Source: Pleurodeles waltl
Lineage: Eukaryota > Chordata > Amphibia > Caudata > Salamandridae
Reading direction: 5' to 3'
NCBI RefSeq assembly: GCF_031143425.1
Contig: NC_090444.1
Coordinates: 58,957,533 to 59,021,532, forward strand
Length of the DNA stretch: 64,000 nt
The notes beneath the pieces are model-generated. The model saw only the letters and a list, made by a program, of their open reading frames with translations, was not told the origin of the DNA and did not search any database. Numbering within the stretch: the first letter of the stretch is position 1; the number at the start of each line of letters is the position of its first letter. Shown here one piece after another: positions 46,458 to 55,808 of the stretch. A program made the translations under genes and the position numbers.

Positions 46458-46540
46458 TCCATTTAATGTGGCAAGAAAAATCTGGTTGGGAGTTTTACAA
46501 CTGCTAATAGCTCTAACTCGTTTTCATATTGCTCTCGGGC
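46458..46540 (+). repeat. Fold-back repeat family, half copy 1
   Basis: ATGTGGCAAGAAAAATCTGG, then GGAGTTTTACAACTGCTAAT and AGCTCTAACTCG match one arm of the inverted repeat at 50051-50299. Confidence 0.6.
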
Positions 46541-48782
46541 GCTGTTGTCAAAAGAGGACAATTAACTTGTTTTTGGTCTGCTGCTTAAACAGCCCTGACC
46601 AATCAGCTCTTTTCACAATTTACTAAGTGTTCCCTCAGTGGCGGGATGAAGCAATCAGGCGTCGGGCCACTGCTATATTTTTCAACAGCTTTCTCTCTGC
46701 CCTTCCCTTCTTTCCTGTGCACAAAAGGTAAGATAGAACGGAGACTGAGGTATTTGTGCACGTTTTCTTGCAGTGCACACTACAATGCGTGATGTGATGT
46801 TTCTCCAAGACCAGCCAAGGCCTCCGTCTCGCACAGAAGCAGGGAACTATAGTTTGTGAGGAGTAAATAGATGGTGGGTGGTGCTGTTCTGTCCTGCAGA
46901 AAGCAAATGCGAGGCGCACAGTGTGTGCTCCGTGCAATTGTACGAAGCGTTAAATGCGCTATTTATGTGTCTTTGCCTCCTGCCTCTGGAAACCGTTGGC
47001 TGCAAGCGATGCCTGTTGTGACTTTTTTTTTTTATTTAGATGCCCCACGTATGTCCTGGAAAATGCTGTAAGCGCAGAAACTGCTTTTCCTGGGGCTGTT
47101 GGTCTGTGTGTGTTTGCCAGACAGGAGCTTTCCCTCTGGGATATTAAAGCTGTAATAAATATTCCGCGTAGATTGAGTTGCTAGATGTGAAAATGAGGGC
47201 TTTCCTATTACACAGGCGTGAGATGGGATGCGACCATGTGTTTGGAGCTAACACAGTGGGATTTTAATTCTAACAAGCAATGATGGAGGTTCTTAATAAT
47301 TAATAATACTAACACCATACATATACGACTAGGGTGTAAAATATTACATTTGTCACAAACGTAGCCTGTTCATTCATTCTTAAAAGATATTGGCACCCTG
47401 AACCCTCAGAGTATTTTTGACAACATACGAAAAGGCAAACAAATGCATCCCGGTATTTTTAAAGTTGGTGCGCTTTTCTGAGGTGCAGGTAAGTTAACAA
47501 AACTGCTAGATCTGCTCCTGGGGTTACTAAGCGCGCTTCTTTTATTCAGCAGTTCATTTAGTTGCGTTTGAGAATGCGGCCTGCAAGACCCCAGCAGGAT
47601 AGCTGAAAACATGGGGCTGGCTCAGTCACACCCCGTAAGGTCCTCTGTTGCGAATGACGTGTGTTGTAGTCAGGAAATGAAAGCTACAAGGGCCCTTGAA
47701 CAAGCAGTTTATCAGCCTCCGCATCTGTCAAGCGGGGGATCGTCACATTAATCCTTCCCAAGTTTGGTATGACTGAGGAGCAGCTTTGATGTTGTCAGTT
47801 CCAAATGTATACATTTAAAAATAGCCGTGTCAGAATGCCAGCAATACAGATTGCCTATTTTTGTGGGGGTTCTCCACACATCACATGAATTTTTTATGTG
47901 GGCGTCATCATGCATCAGCTTGACTTACTTTCCTAGTTTGTGATAGTCCTATAGTTTGTAGGTTGTAAGAATTTTTGAAGAAGAAAGGCGTAAAACAGTA
48001 AAAATTTGCATTTATTACCTTCCAGTATGATCAAGAAAGTCTCGTCACAAGAAGATAAGCAAATTGTACATTTTATACTTTAAACATCCAGATGCCGTAA
48101 TGTTCCTGTAGAGCATACGTAATGACTATAATTGTGTAGTTTTCAGCTAGTGCTATTTTTTTAATTTGCTTTTCAAAAACAGTATTATTTGAAGCACTAC
48201 GCGCTCTATTGCAGTGTTTCCGCTCAGGCTCTGAGGTTTGCTTTGCATGGAATGCACAATATCCTGAAAAAAAGAATACAGGACATCAGAAGCATATATT
48301 TTCTAATGCTATTGATGCTGATGTACTCCTCAGGTGAATTACTTTTTTGTTAATTCTAATAAGATGTCCATCTGCATTGTGGGTTTTTCGAAAAACATTT
48401 CCAATATGTGTTCAGTTGAGAGTTTTTTAGGTCGAGCGTTAGCGTTCGACGTGTTGTATACTTATACTGTGGTACAAAGCTATTTGATTAGTTAGTTGCA
48501 GTGTCCTTCAAAAATCCTTGCTTGCTAGTGGTCAGTTCTGCCTCTTTGTCCTGCCTTTTTTCTCTTTGGTAGCAGCACAAACTACTGTCTAGTTACGCTA
48601 TGTCCTGTTTATCTCTTCTGAATGGGACTTTTTCTTTCAGTATGGGCCTGTTTGTCTTACACTGTGGGTGCATAACCAGCCCCTCCTCCCCACCAGCTCC
48701 CTCTGTAAACATAAACCAACAGCAGTGGGGGCTTTTCCAGGGCCAGCTCACCCTCGCTCTTTTCTTCTTGTTATTTTCAGTC
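46541..48782. other. No recognisable gene
   Basis: No coding frame or RNA gene with family resemblance. A T run lies near 47023. Confidence 0.4.
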
Positions 48783-48870
48783 TGTGTGGCAAGAAAAGTC
48801 CAGTCAGTAATTTACAACGCTAAGAGCTCTAACTCGAGCAAACAAGAGACCATTGCATTCCAAATGCTTG
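48783..48870 (+). repeat. Fold-back repeat family, half copy 2
   Basis: TGTGTGGCAAGAAAAGTCCA, then GAGCTCTAACTCGAGCAAAC and CATTGCATTCCAAATGCTTG match one arm of the repeat at 50051-50299 to its very end. Confidence 0.7.
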
Positions 48871-49315
48871 TATCTATAACGCTTTCATGTGAACATGCAG
48901 TGGCCAGGGGGTGTTTTCTTAAGCGCAGTAATAAAGACGCCTGTCTTCAATCCACAGGGCATTAATGTAAGCGTAATAGTTCAAGGCTGACGGATCGACT
49001 CGCCATTATGGAAACAAGCGAGCCTGCTTCCAGTGAGGTCTGTTTAATCTACAGGGCTACATAATCATACAGTGAAGTGGTGCGGTATTTCTTGTTTATT
49101 TTTACAAGGGTTACATGTGAGAGATATGCATTCATGTGGTTGTAGTTTGTGGTGTTTTATTGCTGTGGCAACGGAGAGTCACCACCTTCATTGTTCAGTC
49201 CTGGGGCTGCAACAGAAGCCCCGCCCCTTGCCCCAGTTATACCAATAAGCAGCTGAACTGGGCGCATTCAGAGCATGTGCTCTCGGACTCTGCATACATT
49301 TCCTGCGCATCTCTC

Positions 49316-49642
49316 CTTTTCAATGCAACGGGTCTCGCATTTGCTCGAGTTAGAGCTATTAGCGTTGTAAACTCCTAACCAGACTTTTATTGCCACACAA
49401 ATGAAAAGAGAAACAAATGCAGCGCAATCGCTCTATGTAAAATGCAGCGCGATCGCTCTATGTAAAATGCAGCGCGATCGCTCTATGTAAAATGCAGCGC
49501 AATCGCTCTATGTAAAATGCAGCGCGATCGTACTGAAATTGTAAAAGGAAAAACCGAGCACAATCGCATTTTACATAGCGTTTTACTTATTTTCATTTGT
49601 GTGGTTATGAGTTTACAAAGCTAATTGCTCTAACTCGTTTTA
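49316..49642. repeat. Fold-back repeat family, full copy with an internal 25-bp array
   Basis: The left arm (CTCGAGTTAGAGCTATTAGC to CCACACAAATGAAAAG, within 49316-49411) is inverted relative to the right arm (TTTTCATTTGTGTGG to GCTCTAACTCG, 49588-49642). The loop contains a tandem array and an inverted partner of it (CAATCGCATTTTACATAGCG at 49562). Confidence 0.75.
49419..49530. repeat. 25-bp tandem repeat containing GCGATCGC
   Basis: The unit GCAGCGCGATCGCTCTATGT plus AAAAT starts at 49419, 49444, 49469, 49494 and partially 49519. Units vary only between GCGCGATCGC and GCGCAATCGC. Confidence 0.9.
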
Positions 49643-50050
49643 TGCACTTTGACCCCTGTATCAGCCCATATGAAAGTGGAAAAGTCATGTGTTTTATGAT
49701 TGACAACACAGAAACATGAAAGTTATCTAACTATAAGTATTATAAAAGCCACGTGTTACAAAGAGTGGAGGGATGTCTGAAAGAAAAGACCAGTTAATGA
49801 GCAACCTCATTTAGACCGCCAACCCGACGAAGCGGGGTTGAAGGAGATGGTGATTCACCCTCCCACCCCCTTCTAACAAAAAGACATTTGAACCCGCGAG
49901 CTGTGGTTAGAAGACATTCTTTTGTCTAATGACATCTGCACCGTGCTGCTCATTAGATTTGCATTAGATTGCGGCTTTGTGGGTTTTGTAAGTCTGCTTA
50001 CCATGACTCAGGTAGTTTTGTAGTCAAATGGTTGAAAAAAGAAGAAGAAA

Positions 50051-50299
50051 CAAGCATTTGCAATGCAACTGGTCTCGCATTTGCTCGAGTTAGAGCTATT
50101 AGTAAACTCCTAACCGGACTTTTCTTGCCACACAAATGAAAAGAAAAAAAAACGCAGCGCGATCCGCTGGGATTTCCATAGCGCGATCGCGCTGCATTTT
50201 TTTTTCATTTGCGTGGCAAGAAAAGTCCGGTTAGGAGTTTACAAAGCTAATAGCTCTAACTCGAGCAAATGCGAGACCCGTTGCATTGCAAATGCTTGT
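50051..50299. repeat. Fold-back repeat family, best-preserved palindrome
   Basis: The left arm CAAGCATTTGCAATGCAAC...GTTAGAGCTATTAGTAAACT...CCGGACTTTTCTTGCC is nearly the reverse complement of the right arm GGCAAGAAAAGTCCGGTTAG...AGCTCTAACTCGAGCAAATG...GTTGCATTGCAAATGCTTG. Arms are about 105-110 bp around a GC-rich core with GCGCGATCGCGC. It is non-coding. No target duplication is obvious. Confidence 0.85.
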
Positions 50300-50890
50300 C
50301 TTTCTATGTGGCTTTTGAGTAAGTTACACACGCACACTCTAATATTCTTTCCCCTTGAGCTGAACACTGTACATACATATACACCGTAACACGTGTGCCA
50401 TGGCAAAGAATGTTAAAATCCAAAACATAGAATGTTTTGATCACAGTTTTCGTAAAGACGTAATTTTCTAACCTATTCAAATTTAATTTCTTCAGAATTT
50501 TGTGAGAGTGTGCCATGGCTGCACCTTAGACAGATGCCACCCTAGCTGATTAATCGTCTTTGACATTAAGGAATCATAAGGTAGGGCAAGGGCTCGCTGA
50601 TACTTCATGTGTGGGACCGACTTTGAGCCCTACAGCACGACAATGACAGGAGCCATGTGCTTGCATGATGGATAGCAGCATCCTTTGCTGTGCCGACAGC
50701 TTGCATGTCTCCTTATATCTTCACACTGTAGAATGGAATTAGCACGGCTGATTTAAATTAGGATGCTAAACTGCAATATTTTCATTTTTGGCTGCAGATA
50801 GAGGAAGAAGGTGGATTGATGTGCCTGAGTTAAATGCAGGGCCACTGGAATGATGTGGATAGAAAAAAACAAATTATGAGGCATGGTTGA

Positions 50891-50989
50891 CCAATTTATG
50901 TGGCAAGAAAAGTTCAGTTATGAATTAGCCATGACAATAGCTCTAACACAAGCAAATGCGAGACCCATTGCATTGCAAATGCTTGTTTA
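50891..50989 (+). repeat. Fold-back repeat family, half copy 3
   Basis: AATTTATGTGGCAAGAAAAG through AGCTCTAACACAAGCAAATG to CATTGCAAATGCTTG matches a single arm of the palindrome at 50051-50299. Confidence 0.7.
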
Positions 50990-51056
50990 AATGGTGACCA
51001 GTCCGCCACACATTAGGAGTGCTGCAGCTCCCTCTACAGGCTCTTATTGTTTAATT

Positions 51057-51215
51057 AAAAAAAAAAGGTTTTATATAGCGCAAACTCAACCCAAAGGTAT
51101 TTCAGCACTTTACACGAGCACCACCTACACTACACAATGATACATTTGTATGTTTTGTAGACACCGGGAGATTAAGTGATTTCTCCACAATCACAGGATC
51201 TTGAGCCAACTTTTG
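51057..51215 (-). mobile_element. tRNA-derived SINE, body and 3' tail (5' truncated)
   Basis: On the minus strand it reads ATCCTGTGATTGTGGAGAAA, TCACTTAATCTCCCGGTGTC, TAAAGTGCTGAAATACCTTT, GGGTTGAGTTTGCGCTATAT. This is the same sequence order as the SINE at 54288-54503. The 3' side ends in a homopolymer run. The tRNA-like head is missing. Confidence 0.75.
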
Positions 51216-51650
51216 TTTAAATTGTGAACAGATAACTACCTTTTTTGGCAATGGACGAGTACTTTATATGTTAACGTAAATGGTTGTGAATTCTGCTAAT
51301 CTAAGAGGCTCTTAGAAGTGTAAGGGGCCCTGATCTAGAAACATAAAATAACTGAAAGCTGTTATGTTAACGCATGTCTGACGCCTGTTCCTACTGGTTG
51401 GAGCGGATTGTGTGACTGGAGCGTCTCCGCACTCTGTGCACGTGCACTCTGTTGGAAAAGTCCTCCTTGTTGCCTCCACCGAGAAGGCAGAATGGTGGTA
51501 ACATTGTTCAGGCCTTCACTGCTCGTGCATTCTGTGGGATATTTTAGTTCATCCTTACACATCAGGATTTGACTGTTTGCTACTTTTGTTCTCGGAGTTT
51601 GAACTACACGACCCATGATGCCTCTAGGTTCCCCCCTCAATCTCCCATGA

Positions 51651-51723
51651 TTCCCTGTGTTGTGCTGCTAACGCATCTGACTGCGGATCAGAAGATGCCA
51701 GGTTCATTTCCTGGCTGGCTCCG
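51651..51723 (+). pseudogene. tRNA-Arg-like relic (anticodon position reads GCG)
   Basis: TAACGCATCTGACTGCGGAT, CAGAAGATGCCAGG, TTCATTTCCTGGCTGGCTCC follow the 3' two thirds of a vertebrate tRNA-Arg(ACG). The anticodon stem TCTGA/TCAGA is intact around the loop CTGCGGA. The T stem CCAGG/CCTGG is intact, and the B-box reads GGTTCATTTCC instead of GGTTCGANTCC. The D-arm half is degraded. It is a pseudogene or the head of a tRNA-Arg-derived SINE, not a functional tRNA. GCG is not a normal eukaryotic Arg anticodon. Confidence 0.6.
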
Positions 51724-51894
51724 AGTGGTGCTGAACTTTTACTTTCCCTCCTTTATGAAATTTAAAATATCAGACGCATTAATTCATAGTTTACTATCGT
51801 TAAATTACTTGGATTTAGATGAGATTAGAATGTGTGTGTGGTGTGCTGCCCCTTAGAGTTCTGCTGTTCTGTCCATGGTCACTTTATCATCTGC

Positions 51895-52668
51895 CAGTGG
51901 CGGCCGGCAGCTTTGGGTGGGGGGCGGGCGGGGCACACACACACACACACAAACACACACACAGACTCTTTCTTTCACACACAGACACGCACGCACGCTC
52001 ATCCATTAACAACACTCATTCCATTCAAACATGCACGCACCAAACATTCATTTTACAAGATCACACACATTCATTCTTTCACACACACACACGCACGCAC
52101 GCACATCCATTAACAACACTCATAACACTCAAACATGCACGCGCGCACCAAACATTCAATGTAAAACATAACACACATACATACACACTTACCTTTAGCC
52201 TCCAGGTCCCAGGAGGGTTGGGACTGCTGCCTTCCCTCATTGGCTGACCTAAGAGGGAAGCAGGTCCCAGCCTCGTCACAGAGTGGGACGGGGTCAGTGA
52301 GACAGCTGACCCCACCCCACTCTGTGAGAAGTGTCACTGATTGACACTCGCCCTGGGCACTTCAGGGCTTAAACTGAAGCGCCCAGGGAGAGTGTCAATT
52401 GGTGACGCTTTCCTCGTCACCCAGGGGAGGGCCTCGAGGCACCTTTGCTGGGCCGAGGAGGTCACGCCCATAGGAGCTGTGATCTCCTCAGCCCAGCAAA
52501 GTTCAGCTCAGGCAGCCAGGAGTCTGCGCAAATCGCGCATGTCTGCTCCTGGCTGCCTGACCTGAACATGAAGAGTGTCTGTCAGGCTGACCTTTGTTCA
52601 GTCTGACAGACACTCTTCATGGGGTGGGAGGGCGTGGCCCCTCCGCCCTTAAGGACGTGCCGCCACTG
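51895..52668. mobile_element. hAT-type non-autonomous element with perfect 8-bp duplication
   Basis: The ends are CAGTGGCGG and CCGCCACTG, perfect 9-bp inverted repeats. TCATCTGC flanks it on both sides (51887-51894 and 52669-52676). An 8-bp duplication with CAGTG-type ends defines the hAT superfamily. The left third is CA-rich microsatellite-like DNA with a repeated phrase (CATCCATTAACAACACTCAT). The right two thirds are a run of hairpins: about 52219-52275, 52276-52327, 52330-52348, 52351-52388, 52443-52501, 52501-52567 and 52568-52620. The last has 18-bp perfect arms (ATGAAGAGTGTCTGTCAG). It encodes no transposase. Confidence 0.9.
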
Positions 52669-52676
52669 TCATCTGC

Positions 52677-53755
52677 CGCTCCTGGTTTATCAGACAGGGA
52701 CCTCTTGGCTTTAACAATGCTTGTTTAAGTCTAGTAACGATTTGAGTAAGCAGCAGCCCAGTATTGCTGTTGACCCGGGGCCGCATGTAGCCCTCGGGCC
52801 GTACTTTGCATCCTTGAAGTATCACTGCTTTTAATAAACTGCCTGTGGCCTGCAGTGTGGGGCACGGCCCGGGGCACGGGTGATGTGGTTGCAACGCTTC
52901 AGGCCAGGACAAGGGGAGCCGCATAGTTCTCTGCTCCCCGCTTCTCTTGCGGGCATTGCTTGTAAGACAGCCCTAAAGCCCCAGGGAAGAGTTTGCTCCT
53001 GGAGGGGACCGCCCGGATGAAGGACAGAAGTAGCAAGTGCAGCCCCCACAAGACCCCGACGCGTCATCAGGCGCACTGCACCCCGGGCACATCCCACTGG
53101 CATGTTTGTATTGAAAACTGTTTCAATGAGAAATTCAGATTTTACTGCACTGTGGAAAGATTAGGCCATTTTATTGAAAACTATATTTATTGAAAATGTT
53201 TTTTCAACTTGTTTATCGTTTTAACAAGATATAGAAATAAGACAGACAGTAGCCCAATCACGTTTGTTATAAATGTTAAATGGAAAGGCACCGCCTTGTT
53301 CTTGAACCTCACTCATACCTCATACAAACTCTATTGTGACCTTCATTTTTACTCTGATTCTAACTTAACCCTGAGGCAGACCTCGCCCTCGCAGTGACCT
53401 CGACTCCTAGAGCTTTATCCCCGCCCTAATCCTTACCTTATCCCCACCCCTTGTACCGGAAGAGCCCTGAACCAGAAGACCAGGGTAAAGCTCCCCCAGG
53501 CCGACAGCATTCTGCCCCCATCTTGGAGACACTGTTCTTACACCAAGTACATCTTTCCTGAATAGTCACAGGTAACAACAACTCATGTTTCTGTTGGAGT
53601 AATCTGTGGTCTAGGCGCTGGATTGAATCAGTAGCTCTACCATTTGTGCAGGCCTTGGTGGGTGCCGGGCGAGGGAGATGGGATCCCAGGACCAGGCAAC
53701 AAGGCTGTGCTTAGGAGGCCTTAATACAGAAACAACTGCTTGTTCCACGTCCACG
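52677..53755. other. No recognisable gene
   Basis: GGGGCCGCATGTAGCCCTCG near 52780 resembles internal sequence of old hAT elements but lacks termini. Otherwise unremarkable. Confidence 0.35.
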
Positions 53756-53763
53756 ATTGAAGG

Positions 53764-54259
53764 CAGGGGCGAATTTAGGGCAGTGCGACTGGTGCAGCTT
53801 CACTGGGCGCTGAACTGAAGGGGGGGCATTGAGGCCACTGGGGGGGCTCTGTGTTTAGCAGTAACACAATTTAAAAGCACTTGCAGCAGAGTTCCTTGTG
53901 CGTCCAGCTTTCAGGCAGCAATCAAAATGTCAAGATAACTCTTATGATTATTGTTCCTGATAGACAGAGAAAATGGAGCTTTGTCTAGTGCCAGTTTTGA
54001 CTCACCATAAAGTAGCTCAGAGGGTTAATGTGCCTGCTGCAAAGACCAGATCTGTGTTTTATGTGGATAGCTGAGTGGGTTAGTAAAGTCAGCCTTTATC
54101 AGTGCTTTAAAAAACATGAAATGTACATCAGAGAGGGGCTATGGAGAGATGAGGGGCACTTTTGCCAGGAGCTAGTGAGGGAATCCGAGGAGGAGGTCAT
54201 GGTGGGGTTGGGGGGCAAAAAAGATTGTGCGACCAGGTGCCATCAACCAGCTGGCTCTG
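53764..54259 (-). mobile_element. hAT-type MITE, copy 2 (inverted relative to copy 1)
   Basis: It begins CAGGGGCGAATTTAGG and ends CCAGCTGGCTCTG. Flanks ATTGAAGG (53756-53763) and GTTGAAGG (54260-54267) agree at seven of eight positions, a hAT-type duplication. It is the reverse-oriented sister of the element at 44389-44947 and lacks that copy's 59-bp insertion. Non-coding. Confidence 0.8.
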
Positions 54260-54287
54260 GTTGAAGGTCATCGCATCTGGCAATGAA

Positions 54288-54501
54288 TGTGGGAGAGGAT
54301 GTGGCATTAGGGACAGAGCTGCTGACCTTGGCACCAGGGAACCAGAATCGAGTCTCGGCGCCGGCTCAACATCCTGTGATTCTGGGCAACTCACCCAATC
54401 TCCCTGTGTCTACAAAAGTGAATGTGTCCTTGGGTAATGTAACTGGTGCTCATGTAAAGTGCTCCAATACCTTCAGGTCGAGTTTAAGCTATATAAAAAC
54501 T

Positions 54502-54503
<2 letters not shown>
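54288..54503 (+). mobile_element. tRNA-derived SINE
   Basis: A tRNA-like head shows an A-box-like TGGCATTAGGG and a B-box-like GAATCGAGTCT. A core follows (ATCCTGTGATTCTGGGCAAC, TCACCCAATCTCCCTGTGTC) that resembles CORE/MIR-type SINEs, then a tail TAAAGTGCTCCAATACCTTC...AGCTATATAAAAACT of the kind shared with L2/CR1-type LINE 3' ends. The same body occurs at 51057-51215 on the other strand. It is transcribed by RNA polymerase III in principle; the B-box has decayed here. Confidence 0.75.

Positions 54504-54505
<2 letters not shown>

Positions 54506-54543
<38 letters not shown>
54506..54543. repeat. (TA)n microsatellite at SINE tail
   Basis: About 19 AT dinucleotides directly follow the SINE 3' end and probably derive from its tail. 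Confidence 0.9.
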
Positions 54544-54546
<3 letters not shown>

Positions 54547-55803
54547 TGCTCTTCCTATACTGTACTACATTGTGGTGGCCTTTGTAGAGTGCTTTATTGC
54601 CCTCTTTCAAAGAGCACACAGCTCCTGGGACGAACATCTACTTCTACTTCATTTGTTATGCCTTCTTCGAAGAAGGTTGGTTGGAATGTGTCCTGTAAGC
54701 GTTTTTTTGGGGAGTTGTGCATGCGGTTTAGGGCGCGCCAATAACTTGCAATGTATCATTGCATGATGTGTGGAACGAATGAGTGAGAGACAAGACTCAC
54801 TATGCCTAGACCCGCTCAATTTATATTTAAGGGACCAGCCAGGTCTTTAACACTTTTTTGAATATTTGGTGACTTGTGACTATCATCATCTTTATCTTCA
54901 TCCTCAAAGAGGGCTCCAGAGCTTGCATGTCTATATAGAAAAAAGCTCCTGCCCAGTGATGAACTTGAGTTATTGGTTGTCACTGGGCAGAACCAGGACA
55001 CATTTCTCCCCACCAGGACTCTTTCTATCGCCCTGTGGGCAGCGTACTGAAATAAAAATCACAGGAAGTCCTGATGTCTGCCTGACACTGTCCTGTCCTT
55101 TTGACCCAGAAAGATGTGTGATGAACAATCAACATTTACTTCAACACCACCCCAATAATTTAGACACCATGACCACAGAAGGAAAACTCCAATCAGGAAT
55201 ATTTTAGTTTAATGTTTTATTACAAACACTAGCTCAAAGTCTTGTAGACAATGTGCAATACCATGTTATAGAGATACATTACCGCTAAGGGCTGCCCAAG
55301 GCGATGAAATTAATTCATGCATAACAACATCAGTAAAACTAAACATTTGAGAAGAATGATACAGAAAGTCAATAAGAATATCTGAGACACAGAAATCACA
55401 CGGTGCTCAGTTTGCACAATCATTAGTCAGTTCTATTACAGCAGAGTCAATAATCCTTGGCTGGGCACAGGTCAACACTACAGCTAACCAAATTGGGGAA
55501 ATACATCTGTGGGGAGGAACACATGCGGGCAAAATACAAAAATACAAAAGCACAAAAATAATTTGGAAAAGGGTATAACTCGGGCTTCAGCACACTAGCT
55601 AAAAATAAAAATAAAATAAGCATCAGCATAGTGGTGTTTCTAACCTAACAGGACATTTTTAGGGGAAATGGCAAGTGGCAGAGAAGAAGATACCTCTCCA
55701 GGGGGTACATCATTCAGGGAATCCTCATCAGCAAAGCATTTGGTCAGCAAGGCATCTGCAAGCATCAGGAAAGTGTCTGTCTCTGACCAAGACAGGACAA
55801 TGG
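54544..55803. other. No recognisable gene
   Basis: No coding frame, RNA gene or bounded repeat was recognised. Confidence 0.4.
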
Positions 55804-55808
55804 CCGCC

